From Arbacia lixula (Eukaryota > Echinodermata > Echinoidea > Arbacioida > Arbaciidae): a stretch of DNA of 64,000 bases. A program made the translations under genes and the position numbers. The first letter of the stretch is position 1; each line of letters begins with the position of its first letter. The notes below the pieces were generated by a model. The model had not been told where the DNA came from. It made no database searches and saw only the letters and a list, made by a program, of their open reading frames with translations. The stretch covers positions 11,542,649 to 11,606,648 of the forward strand of contig OZ022585.1 of assembly GCA_963669155.1 (NCBI GenBank), written 5' to 3'. Positions 1 through 10,100 of the stretch are shown one piece after another.

Positions 1-1510
1 GGCAATTACAAATATCCATTTGTAACTCCTTCTCAAGCCAACATCGAGTGCAAGCGATTTCTCGCCGTACGTCCTGATGGGCGTGGAGTTGACGGCGCAC
101 AGCTGTGGTCCTGGTCGTGGTCGTTGTCGGTCCTGTTTAGTTGGCGGGATAACAGACACTTCGGCTCCCGTGTCAACCAGGAATCGTCGACGTGTCTGTC
201 GATCCGTGACGTAAAAGAGGCGACTTTGGTCGTTCGATGATGGGCCAGTGAAGTCAGTCGCCCCTATTCGTTGGCGCTGGCATTTCCCTGGTCGTGTCGG
301 TTGCTTCATACCGCCATATGTGCAGGGTTCGCGGCAGTTACGGGCCTGGTCGCCATGTGTAGTGTGATACCAACATGCCCCTTTATCACTGCTGCGTGGG
401 CGAGGGCTGGGTGAGCGGTCGTGGTGTCCGCGACTACGATAACTGCCGCGCTGGCCTGATCGTGACCGACTTCGTTCACGCCGCCGTAGTTCGAAACTCA
501 GAGCGCTAACCTGTGCTGCTAACTGCTGAACGTCTGTTTGCAGTTGTGCAACTGTCGAAGCTGGCTGGGCGGCGGGTGACGCGACAGCATTGACAGTCAC
601 ACCTGTGGTGATGTCGACAATTTTATCCGCCATGTCAGCTAGTTCCGCGATGTCCATGCGTTCGCTGGTGGATGCAAGAATCAATTGAACGCTGGTAGGA
701 AGACGGTTAATGAAAAGCTGCTTCAAAATAGAGCTCTCCAACTGGCGATCACCGAGGAGCTGCCGCATACGTCGCAGCATGCAGCTGCGATGGCTTGCGA
801 TCGCCAAGCTCCTCCTCCGTTAGCAGCTGTTGGAGGCGTTTCTGCTCCGACGCCGATGTCCGGCGGATTAGTGCCTCCTTCAGTGTGGAGTAGGGTGTCG
901 ATGGCGGCTTGCTGATGATGAGGTCACGTACCTCTTGGGCAATTTCCGGGCTGAGTGCTGCTATTATGTACGAATATTTCGTATCTTCGTTCGTTATCCT
1001 TCTGGTGGAGAACTGCGCCTCAACTTGCGCAAACCACACGTGTGGGTCGGCCGGCCAGTAAGGTGGGAGTTTAACGCCCAGCGCGGCGATGCTGGTCGTC
1101 GTCGATGTCGATGTTGCTGGTGACTCCTCCATCGTCGATTCGGTCGGTGTAGTGGTAGACATCGTTGTCGGATTATGTACTTTGTTCGAATTATATCTTG
1201 CTGGATCACGTCGGGGTCACCAATTTAGTGGTCGTGTATCACCACTGAATATAGTGCAAGATACGCTGGAGAAATATATGTGTTGACTCACCGAGAGTAG
1301 ATGAAGAAGTGAGGTTTCTCCGATGAGGCTGAAATGTGTTCGTGGGCAGCTTCTTTGTTCGGGAGCGCATCGTTAATCATTGTCCATTGTGGTAAACTTT
1401 CCCGGAGCTCTGCGGTGTAAGAAAGTTTATTTGCCGACCTCGGTTGGTCGGATGTTTTGACCGTGGTCGGGCGATTACCGGAAATACCACGAGTAGGTGA
1501 CAAACAACAG
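1..1510 (-). mobile_element. Ty3/Gypsy LTR retrotransposon fossil, 5' part, runs off the left edge
   Basis: Read on the minus strand, this holds the front part of a Ty3/Gypsy-type element. A Gag-like frame lies at 749-1162 (motif LPPYWPADPHVWFAQVEAQF). A degenerate zinc-knuckle segment (CWYHTTHGDQARNC) lies near 330-375, and an aspartic-protease start with LVDTGAEVSVIPP lies near 145-185. A likely primer-binding site follows at about 1200-1222 (TTGGTGACCCCGACG). The 5' LTR probably covers about 1225-1510; its outer limit is uncertain. The remaining pol region lies outside the window. It is treated as a fossil, with parts in more than one frame. Confidence 0.75.
749..1162 (-). CDS. Gag-like ORF of the Ty3/Gypsy fossil
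   Basis: A 137-residue frame with an S/T-rich start followed by the Gag segment found at the amino end of many Ty3/Gypsy polyproteins (LPPYWPADPHVWFAQVEAQF, then a helical part with ALIRRTSASEQKRLQQLL). It would act as a structural protein of an intracellular particle. It starts just inside the presumed primer-binding site, as expected for Gag. The family call rests on motif recognition. Confidence 0.65.
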   Translation of the reverse strand: MSTTTPTESTMEESPATSTSTTTSIAALGVKLPPYWPADPHVWFAQVEAQFSTRRITNEDTKYSYIIAALSPEIAQEVRDLIISKPPSTPYSTLKEALIRRTSASEQKRLQQLLTEEELGDRKPSQLHAATYAAAPR

Positions 1511-2654
1511 ACTTCGGGAAGAATAGTGTTTCAGTTTCAGGGGGGTCCTTTGTCAAAGTCTCAGCCCAATATCTCGGAGAAAATAGTTGAGCTGCTACAC
1601 CAGTAAACGTAACTGAATTATATTGGCAATACAAACTGCACCAGCAATCAACCAACATGATATACACCGAAATGAAAAGGAACAAGTATGACTTTAATTA
1701 ATAATTTCAGCAAGAAATATCGTCAAAAAAATGGAGGATTTATTTCCAATGAAATGCAGACGCGGAAGAACACAGCCTTCGTTGTCGGGATTTCGGGGAG
1801 ATATATACGATCAGATTTTGACCGACAAAGTTCACATTTACTCATTCCTTTTTATTTTTTTTTTTAGGAAATATAGTCATGAATATATATTTCCCAAATC
1901 AATGATGGAAGAAATAGAGGACTAAAGCAAAAAATCACGAAGAATTCATGTCAAGAAAAAACGTGTGCGGCATGACCCAAAGTGGGTCGACTCGTAAAAA
2001 TGGAATATGATTGCCGTGAACATGGGGAAATGTACGATCAGAAATGGACCATTTTCCCCTCATTTATTCGAGTTTTTCCTAATTCTTTGGTATACATGAT
2101 GTGAAATATACATTTTTCAAACCATTTATGAATGAAAATCAGGTTTAAAGCTAAACAATTGTGGGAATTCATGTGAAGAAATAGTGGGGCGACTTGACCA
2201 AAAAAGTGGGACGACTTGTCCAAAAAGTGGGGCGACTTGACCAAAATGTGGGACGACTTGACCAAATTTGGGGCGAGTTGGTCGTGCGTGGTGCGAGTTG
2301 ACATTACCGTGTGCAGCGAAGCTGTGGTCACGCCAGTCATTCGTCTTCTGCGTGTATAACCTACCAAAATGTTCATGAAATGATGTGAGTAATACAGATC
2401 TCTACGCATATCAACCGTTTTTAGCTAATTTGTAATATTTGGACGCAAACAGCTGCAGTCTTGCAGACATGGACGTACAGTACTAGTACGAGTGAGCGAG
2501 GACCGTGTTGTGTTTGCTGACGACATAAATCGCCAACAATATTTGGTATACGTATATGTATGGGACTGAAGTGAAGGCTGAGTTGTGGTTGTGCGGTGCA
2601 ATCGCACTCTACTTTGAATCTTTCCCCCATACCGACTTAAAAGAGAAAGGAATA
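1511..2654. other. Stretch without a recognised gene; short tandem repeat at 2186-2290
   Basis: No coding region is supported here. At about 2186-2290 a unit of roughly 20-24 bases (core GGGGCGACTTGACCAAAA) repeats four to five times with small changes. The rest is AT-rich unique-looking sequence. Confidence 0.4.
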
Positions 2655-2680
2655 GGGTATTATGCACTCTACCGACTTGC
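2655..2680 (+). repeat. Merlin left terminal inverted repeat
   Basis: Begins GGGTATTATGCACTCTACCG and ends CGACTTGC. It pairs with 4642-4667 with two mismatches and is preceded directly by the target duplication AAGGAATA. Confidence 0.92.
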
Positions 2681-3063
2681 GCAAGAAAGACGAGTTTAAG
2701 ATAGCAACGGTCATGACGTCATCAGAATTAAACCGCGAGGTGATCACGTGAGTGATGAGGTCACTCGATCACAGCGACGATCCTAATTGATTAACGTGGG
2801 TTTTCGTAGCGTACAGTACGAGTTTCAATTTCATCCGCAGATAATATAGTCCCTCGTAATGCAATTTATGTATGTATACACAAGACAAGTACAATGTGTA
2901 GAAAGTGAATGTACAGACTTACCGATGTGGGAACAGTGTGCAGGGTTGGGTTGTTTACGTCGTCATCGTACGGCAGCAAGGTGCATGAAACGCAAAATAA
3001 TTTTACCAAAAAAAAGAACACTGAAAAATCCAAACATATTTACATTGCGCGGGTTGAAAAAGT

Positions 3064-4089
3064 CTACGGCAGCTGATTCGCAGGGTAAACAAGCTGAATT
3101 TTACGGAGAAACGCCAAGAATTTATCGCTTTCGTCTTCCAAGTAGCGGCGACGGAAGAGGAACTCGGCAAGCCGAGTGTCCAACATTCCGCCGCGGCCGC
3201 TACTCAGAAGACTGCGTTTCACCGCTCGCCAGGTCGATTCAATGGTCTGTGTATGCGTCCCGGTTTCACTCACGAACTCGATCGAATGGTTGACGGATTC
3301 GTGAATGAAACCTTCGCTGCTCAACTGATGGTACGACCGCCAGCAATCACTGATTACTCTCGTGCCTGGAAGAATGTATTTTTTGATGATCGGGATGAGA
3401 GTGGCGGCCGTACGATCAGGAACGCGCACGAGGAAACAATTCTTCCCGTTCTCGCGTTCGATCCCACCGAAGATCCAGGCACCGTCGACGCGACGACCAC
3501 GGTTGAACTTTCGCTTACCGAATTTTGACTCGTCGATCTCGACAACGATGCCTGGACCTCCGATGGGGCGACTCTCGCGCTCAAGGACGGATACGCAGAC
3601 CTCGCGCGCAAAATTTGTCCAATCCGTCATAGTGTGTTGGCTCCCGATGTCCAGTTCTGCCATAATGAAGGCTACCGGGACTCGGTAGACCCACAGAAAA
3701 GTCATTAGCAGAATCTGGGCGATCGAGAGGTGCGACCCTGCAAACCAGCTGTTGGTGCGGATGGACAGCCGGACGCCACATCCAGAGGTAGTACACCTCC
3801 AGTACTGTCCGTCAATTTTATAGACAGTACCTCGCTCGTCGTCAACGAGGCGAAATCCCCGTTGACGACACTTCGAGCACTCCCTCTCGCTCAGATTGAT
3901 GAGGGACCCGCGCTCCCGAAGCCAACCTGACAATTCCTTGCGGTCCTTGCAAATGTCGCTGAGCTCCCGGAAATGCAAATGCCGTGGCGGCAGCGGCGCC
4001 GGGTGCTCCTCACCCTGCGGAGCCGACGATGACGATGACGACGAGGATGCCGATGCGGATGCCATGATATTCCGTATATTCCGTATCAC
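3064..4089 (-). CDS. Merlin transposase (ISXO2-like DDE transposase)
   Basis: A 341-residue protein that would cut and join DNA at the ends of the surrounding Merlin element in the nucleus. It has a Ser-rich start (residues 9-23), a zinc-ribbon-like pair of Cys pairs (C71/C74 and C99/C104), then the ISXO2/IS1595 DDE core. The motif VEIDESKFGKRKFNRGRR puts the first Asp at 186. VISDCWRSY gives the second at 248, and TIESTWRAVKR gives the Glu at 284. WIFGGIERENG is also typical of the family. The first ATG gives the Ser-rich leader; the ATG at residue 9 is an equally possible start. Length fits animal Merlin transposases. No frameshift or stop is seen, so it may be functional, though this is not shown. 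Confidence 0.93.
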   Translation of the reverse strand: MIRNIRNIMASASASSSSSSSSAPQGEEHPAPLPPRHLHFRELSDICKDRKELSGWLRERGSLINLSERECSKCRQRGFRLVDDERGTVYKIDGQYWRCTTSGCGVRLSIRTNSWFAGSHLSIAQILLMTFLWVYRVPVAFIMAELDIGSQHTMTDWTNFAREVCVSVLERESRPIGGPGIVVEIDESKFGKRKFNRGRRVDGAWIFGGIERENGKNCFLVRVPDRTAATLIPIIKKYILPGTRVISDCWRSYHQLSSEGFIHESVNHSIEFVSETGTHTQTIESTWRAVKRSLLSSGRGGMLDTRLAEFLFRRRYLEDESDKFLAFLRKIQLVYPANQLP

Positions 4090-4582
4090 TGAACCAACAC
4101 AAAAAGGCTCTGTTGGGGCTAGTAAAGCGCTAGAGTGAATGCAATAAATTCATGGGGGCCAAGGAGATCAAAAATAAGCGTAATCCTTACCTTGTTTTGA
4201 TACGCAGTTAATCTCATCGTTGATTCGGTAATTGACCCTAATTATTGCGTAATTAGACAATGGCTACGCAACGTTTAAGCGCATTATCAAGCGTAAGTTG
4301 ACCACGACGCGCTGCACCTTGAGATACGCGCTACAGATTTCAAACTGAGAATGTCCAAGCAGAGCCGGTGACGTAGAAATTATGACGTCATTACCTCTGA
4401 CGTCATAAAAAGTAGTTCCGTATTTTGCCGACAATTTGTTTCGGCTTCTAATTAATTAATTAATAGATGTCGTTAGCTAATTTTTGACAGCTACTACAGC
4501 TAAAAGCTGTAGTACAGTAGGATGTTTTTGCTGCCGATTCGTTTTTGGCCTTTTTGAGGCCTCAAAATGACCTCCAGCCTCC

Positions 4583-4639
4583 TAGAAACGAGGTAATGGT
4601 TTTGGGGGCGGGGCCCCCAAAACCATTACCTCGTTTCTA
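4583..4639. repeat. Perfect 27-bp-arm hairpin inside the Merlin element
   Basis: Arms 4583-4609 and 4613-4639 are exact reverse complements, separated by three G. The tip is GC-rich (GGGGGC/GCCCCC). It ends two bases before the right terminal repeat begins. No matching hairpin is seen near the left end. Confidence 0.95.
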
Positions 4640-4641
4640 AG

Positions 4642-4667
4642 GCAAGTCGGTAAACTGCATAATACCC
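4642..4667 (-). repeat. Merlin right terminal inverted repeat
   Basis: Inverted copy of 2655-2680, followed directly by the second AAGGAATA at 4668-4675. Confidence 0.92.
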
Positions 4668-4675
4668 AAGGAATA

Positions 4676-4911
4676 AAATATTGATTTGAGTTCAAATGAA
4701 TGAAATACATTATTAATCTTGTTCTCAAGAGTATAACTTTTCAATATAAGTAGGACTCCACCATAACTTACAGTAGTCTCTAAACACGCTATAAAAATAC
4801 TATTGATAGTACTGTAGGCTACTAGCGGAAGTTAGACTGTCTCTAAGTGTCTAAACGTGTAATTTATAGATCTAGATCGAAATGAAAGACAATTAACATT
4901 TAAGAGCTTAC
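4676..4911. other. AT-rich stretch with no recognised feature
   Basis: Lies between the Merlin element and the Harbinger fragment. No coding or repeat signal was recognised. Confidence 0.3.
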
Positions 4912-5254
4912 CTCGTCTCTCTTGGAGCACAAAGCAAGTGTCATCCTTCTTATGACTCTTGATGTTGTCGGTCGACTACAACTGTGAATGGTGGCGGAGC
5001 TATCCAGCACAGATCCTGTCGCGTAATATCTCAGTGCCAAAGACTTGCATTGCTGGGGTGAGTGCATTACTCCTTTTGGTTGCATGCTGCAAATCATTGC
5101 CAATCAAATCCACCAAGAAGCTCACTCCATCTCTGGTGAATCTATACTTTTGGAACAAATCCTTGTCATCATACAACTCGAAGGGATTGGACCGGTCGCA
5201 GAATACCCGCTCCCTCCGCAGAGCAGCTCCAGCAAGAACATTCAGCAACGCCAT
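4912..5254 (-). pseudogene. PIF/Harbinger (HARBI1-like) transposase fragment
   Basis: On the minus strand an ATG at 5254 opens a HARBI1-type N-terminus: RRERVFCDRSNPFELYDDKD, then FQKYRFTRDGVSFLVDLI. A one-base shift near 5045 moves the frame, after which LALRYYATGSVLDSSA and TSRVIRRMT continue the family pattern. The segment ends at a consensus splice donor (GAG then GTAAGC) at 4912, as expected if the transposase gene has an intron. The DDE catalytic part is not present downstream, so this is a truncated, frameshifted relic. It is interrupted upstream by the 5278-5503 repeat. Confidence 0.8.
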
Positions 5255-5277
5255 CTTGGTTGTCACTGGCAGTGGAC

Positions 5278-5503
5278 TTGTCAGATGAAATTTTGACTTG
5301 TCAGATGAAATCAGCTTTTGTCGGCAGGTAAAGAGTGACCGACCAAATTCAAGATACTTGTCGGATAAAATTAAGGCACTTGTCAGATTTTTCTTCCGAC
5401 AAACTTTCATGAAATGGAAAGTTGTCGGATGAATAAAAGTTGTCTGATAAAACAGGACTTGTCAGAAATTTTGTCCGACAAGTCCTTTCATGAAACACCC
5501 CCC
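5278..5503 (-). repeat. MITE-like block with repeated (C/T)TGACAAGT motifs
   Basis: Read on the minus strand it starts GGGGTGTTTCATGAAAGGAC and carries at least six copies of a TGACAAGT/CGACAAGT motif in both orientations. The GGGGTGTTTCA start resembles the ends of the palindromic MITE family seen at 62861-63040. The inner limit is not sharp. Confidence 0.45.
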
Positions 5504-5833
5504 AGATGCACCAAGACAAGCTGAATTGATAGGTTATGGAGCGCCCGGCGGCCATCGCGGCCCTGGTTCATTTTGGTTCATGCTGGTTAACAGCAACTTT
5601 TCAACATTTTCATCATCAAATTCCCCGATTTCGTCGTCACCATTTTCAATATCACTGTCAGTGGCTTTCGTCTCTATCACCAGCACTGCTCTCTTCATCC
5701 AGAATTTCAAAGTCAAGATCGAGGGTGATTTCATCATCTGAAGACATTTTTCGGTCACAAATTTTAGCGTTCTCGTATGCAATGTAGCGTTCAAAAATAG
5801 CACGCGTTGGCTGCTAGCTCACGGTTGACTGTA
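5504..5833 (-). other. Acidic-start fragment near the Harbinger relic
   Basis: A minus-strand ATG near 5747 opens MSSDDEITLDLDFEILDEES and soon closes. The acidic start might belong to a Harbinger accessory or transposase leader. This is a guess from position only. Confidence 0.25.
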
Positions 5834-6656
5834 CAGTTGGACCTCTATTATTTGGCCACATTGGGACCAGCAGCCGTCCGGAAAATTGATTTGGCCGGAT
5901 AAGAGAGGTATGTTAAAATAGGCACTTTCTAGTATGATTGTAGGGGTATACATGTGTTACATATTACCAATTAACCAGCAGTATGATCTTTCTAAAAATA
6001 CACAGAGCAGCAACATAAATTACTCCAAAATCTCAACAAACTAGATCTTAGCTACAATCATGACAATCAGACTGCACTCAACTCCATCACACTCGATCGT
6101 ACCTCTCGGGGGTACGATCGCATCAAAAACATTCACATGCATTCATCGTTTGATTTTAACACAACCTTGTGTTGCTGCTCTGTACGTTCGAAGATCACAA
6201 AATCCAACATGGCGGATAGGCGAGAGTAGTTGAATAATCAAAAAGATGTCCAAAGAAAACCCCCAACTTATCGATAAGATTTCATTCAACCATACAATAA
6301 TGCCGATGATGTGAAAGGTGAGGATGTGTTCATATTAAATGTGTTTGTCAAAATATTTTTTGGATTCTAATGCGTTGCTGGTACAGTGGCAAATACAAAT
6401 TTTGACCAGCACAAGTGTTACCGCGCTGTGACATCGCTACTTAATGCATGTTGACTCAACAGCTGAGAAAGGTGTCATAAATCCGGTGGTAACTAATCTC
6501 TATAATCTCGATTGCAGTGATTGACAGAATGTCCCACAGTGCATTCGCATGATTGTGGCAGCTTTTGTGTTTGTCTGAAGTGATTTTGGCACTGAAAACT
6601 CATAAAAACATTAAAAAAATCAGTGAGTGGCAGGAAAATTGATGGAGGTCAAACTG
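5834..6656. mobile_element. pogo/Tigger-like non-autonomous element
   Basis: The left end CAGTTGGACCTCTATTATTT and the right end (read inwards CAGTTTGACCTCCATCAATT) are inverted copies. Each end abuts a TA (5832-5833 and 6657-6658), the target duplication of the Tc1/mariner-pogo group. The interior of about 820 bp has no transposase-like frame. It contains a short palindrome around 6100-6120 (GTACCTCTCGGGGGTACGAT). Confidence 0.7.
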
Positions 6657-6658
6657 TA

Positions 6659-7053
6659 CAGATGTATGTCACAGAATCTCCCAGATGTACTCATTAGTTT
6701 CGCAGGGGCCGTGTTTTGATGCCCAAATCACCCTGTTTGATCTTGAAATTCTGCAACTGCTGATGTCATGTGGCTGTGGAATTGACTTATATTGATACCC
6801 TGTACGGATAAATACCAATTTCAATCAATTTAAACACTTTCTTTTTTCATCTCACAGATCCTTTAAGCAAACTACAGACTTTATTATTGTTGATCTTGCA
6901 ATTACAACCCATACACAACAATAGCACTTCAGAGGAGTAAATAGAATGCCTTGATATGAATTGAGACATGCATGAAAAGTATGTTGCAATGGGTATTGAT
7001 GATTTGTGATATTTATCCTCCATTATTTCTTCTTCTTTTTTTCATTAAAATTC
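6659..7053 (+). other. Upstream region of the SORD-like gene
   Basis: AT-rich. No convincing core promoter was identified. A pyrimidine tract followed by CAG at about 7025-7054 looks like a 3' splice site, so a non-coding first exon may lie further upstream. Confidence 0.35.
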
Positions 7054-7101
7054 AGATTCTAGAAGCCTTAGTTACTACCGAGACAGAAAGAAAGGTCTAA
7101 G

Positions 7102-7170
7102 ATGGATTCTGTAAGTCTTCCGACAGAGAGCTGGTGTGCTGTGCTTTGTGGTGTGAAAGACATCAAAATG
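7102..7170 (+). CDS. SORD: SORD-like exon 1 (coding part)
   Basis: Codes [20 protein letters not shown] then IKM, and ends at a GTAAGT donor. An in-frame TAG lies 33 bases upstream and the ATG has A at -3 and G at +4, which supports this start. The next residues (exon 2) continue the alignment to the first strand of SORD, where mammals have LVVHGPGDLRLEN. Confidence 0.78.
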
Positions 7171-10100
7171 GTAAGTCTTACGTGGCTAGTCAAAAGACTT
7201 TATGAATTGAAGTGAGATCCACAGGAAAAAAAAATACACAGCGGCTTGGGGCGATTTCGCTCATGAAATGCTTAAAGGGTTATAAATTCCTGCTAATTTA
7301 TGTGAAATTTCCAACTACAACTTAATTTTACATATTTGTTTGTCGCAACAAAGTCTCATTTTGACAACTCATAATTTAACCCTGACAACTTGTCTTGGAT
7401 ATTTTTGTTACTTTGAATTTCTTATTCAATCATTTTGATTACATGTACTATCCATACTATAGTTTCTAAATTAAGTAACAATCTGTTTTGATACCATAAT
7501 CAACCGGCAAGCCACTTACTTGCACTGAATGTTTCTACATAAAAATTAAGCCTGAGTCAAAACGGTTACCCGACCGGGCCCCGACCGTCGCCCTCAAACC
7601 CGGTTTTACTTTATCGGGTTTGGGGTTTTCCACATTCAAAAACTGCCCATAAAATCCGTAATATATGCCAGCAAAATCTGAATGATTTTTCCTCTGTGTG
7701 TCCATTTGAAATATTGTCCGACCTTCTTGAATAACAGCCATTTAATTAGCGACGATTTAGCCACTTTTGTGCTCATGCGAAGTCAGTATATCAACGTCGA
7801 AGTCAAAAAGATGTGAGAGCCGCACCGATCATTTTCATTGTGCATTAATTGGCCTCAGCTCCGTGCGCGCACCCACTATGATTATGAACGATAATCATAG
7901 TGGGCGCGCGCGTGGAGCCGAGGCCCAGCCTGTCATAAATGGGACTGGCAAAGTCGAAGACAAATATTTTCTCTTACATGACTCTGTACGTGTAGCCATA
8001 CTGTGATCAGCCCGCTCACGCAGAGCACGCTGAGCCCCGGGTATGGCTCCCGTGCGTGCAGCGGGAGTGTTCCCCGAGGCTACGTATACCCCAGCAACAT
8101 TTCTTGGATCATGTGCAACTGCTAGGCTCACGAGTCCTCCGACCCGCTGGTCAGCGTGTTGCTTCCCACGGCCCATTTCACTACATCGCATTTGCAATAT
8201 AGTGTTTGAGGTAAAGTGCAAGAACTTACATGGATGAAATATCACAACACTTCCCCAATATTTATCTTGACAACATCAAGACTCATTGCTCGCCCGCTAT
8301 CGTGTCACTATCAGGTCCCCGGGCCCGTGATTTGTTCTGTTTCATTGAATAGACTGTGATTGCAGTATTCTCGTATGTACTTTTTGTACGTACGCGCTGC
8401 ATACTTGCAGTGTTGCATGTTCATGCAGAGCCAATACGGCTCTGGCCGTGTGGCGCGCGTGCTGTGGGGATGGCCTGATCATGCATGGATTGCATTGACT
8501 GCACGCGCACCGCGGAAGCACGTGGCGTAATACCGCGCGCGCTGTAGGGATGGCCAGATCATGCATGGATTGCATTGACTGCACGCGCACCGCGGAAGCA
8601 CGTGGCGTAATACCGCGCGCGCTGTAGGGATGGCCTGATCATGCATGGATTGCATTGACTGCACGCGCACGTGGCGTGCGCGGCGGGCGTTATACTACAA
8701 GTTGTACGTGTGCGGCCGCGGTGCGTGCTCTGTTGTTATTATCCATGCGGTCTCCCATTCAAGTACTAACCGGGCGCTACGCCGCTTGACTTGCAGTCTA
8801 GTCAGTGCAATCCATGCATGATCAGGCCATCCCCACAGCACGCACACCACACGGCCAGAGCCGTATCGCCTCTACATAAACGTGCACGCACACAGCTATG
8901 CCGGCTTTTACACTTTACTAGAGCAGATGAAAGCCACTCTGACTCGTTTCTCATCGACGCACCAGGTTCAAGAAAATGGCTCCGAAGCTCGATAGCTTCA
9001 ATATGCGATCGCGGCCAGGTTTACAAATCGAATCGACTCATGCTTAGGCAGAATCGGACATGAAGAAATGTGTAAGATGATGTGATTGTTTAACTTTTTA
9101 GTAGGATTACAATATAGGAAAAATTGCATTTTGATTAACTTAATCTTGTCTGAGTTTAATATCGCTTGCTATTTCCCCACATTTCATCCGTCGTGTGGCA
9201 TCAACATTATTACGGCAGTTAAACTTGCTATCAAAAATGATGTGAATTTTCGGATACCCAGTCTCCGCCCGTTTTCCCCGACTCAAACCCAGGTTGAGAA
9301 AAACCCGTGATGACTCAGGCCTAATAAAAATAAACCTCAAAATCCTTTCATCAAAATCTTTTGGTTATATGGCAATTTTCATTTTTACCATAATGATTCA
9401 ATAACATGTTTTCACCTAATCACATGCATTGTGACAAAACTTATAATTACTTTGTTGTTGTTGTTTATTCCCTTTCTAACACTCTGGACAATGCATCAGC
9501 TATGACATTGTTTTTACCTGAAACATGCACAATTTTGAGTGCATAGGGCTGGATCAGCAGACTCCACCTGAATATTCTACTGTTGGTTTTGAACCGATCC
9601 AGGAAGACAAGGGGATTGTGGTCTATGTACAATATTATCTCCCCTTTACTGTTTGTCAGATACACTTCAAACTGCTGAAGGACAAGGATTGGGCTGAATT
9701 CCTCCTTAAAGTAGAACACCATTGATTTTAAATAGCCAATATTTTGGTAACATATGAAAAAGGATAGTATAGGGTACCCAAATATTGACTTTTCCATCCT
9801 CGCTGATCTAACAGAACGGAGTAATCCTGCATCAAAAATTACAATTTTACTCCGTCATAATTCTTCATTATCGACTCTCCGGAACGCTGTCAGCATGATG
9901 ACGTCATTCTTTGAACAAGATCTGCAACCGAGCTAGCTAGCTACCGATACATACACGTTCACGCATAGCGTTTGAACGCAATTACAACCAGTGATTGACT
10001 CCGAACTTGCTCCAAAGTAAAGCCAACATGTTGGGAAACACACTAGACCTTGACATCGACATTGGAGAGAATGATTCAGATGAATCTTCTTTCAATAGTG

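Larger units (their letters stand above)
2655..4667 (-). mobile_element. Merlin (IS1016/IS1595-like) DNA transposon, apparently complete
   Basis: The 2,013-bp element has 26-bp terminal inverted repeats at 2655-2680 and 4642-4667 that differ at two positions. Both ends are flanked by the same 8-mer AAGGAATA (2647-2654 and 4668-4675), which fits the 8-9 bp target duplication known for Merlin elements. The single minus-strand ORF (3064-4089) is an ISXO2/Merlin-type transposase with no internal stop. A perfect hairpin lies at 4583-4639, just inside one end. Matching target duplications and an open frame suggest a fairly recent insertion. Confidence 0.93.
7535..9335. mobile_element. Possible compound transposon with weak terminal inverted repeats
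   Basis: The outer ends share an inverted core: AAGCCTGAGTCA near 7548 and TGACTCAGGCCT near 9311, each next to a TAAAAATTAA-like run and a G/C-rich 'GGGTTT' block. Inside are a hairpin (7866-7911), a palindromic GC-rich tandem array (8421-8880) and a 5S rRNA-like piece. No transposase is seen and no clear target duplication was found, so the limits are tentative. Confidence 0.35.

Noticed and set aside
3253-3688. Plus-strand frames of about 90-110 residues
   Set aside because: Shadows of the minus-strand Merlin transposase.
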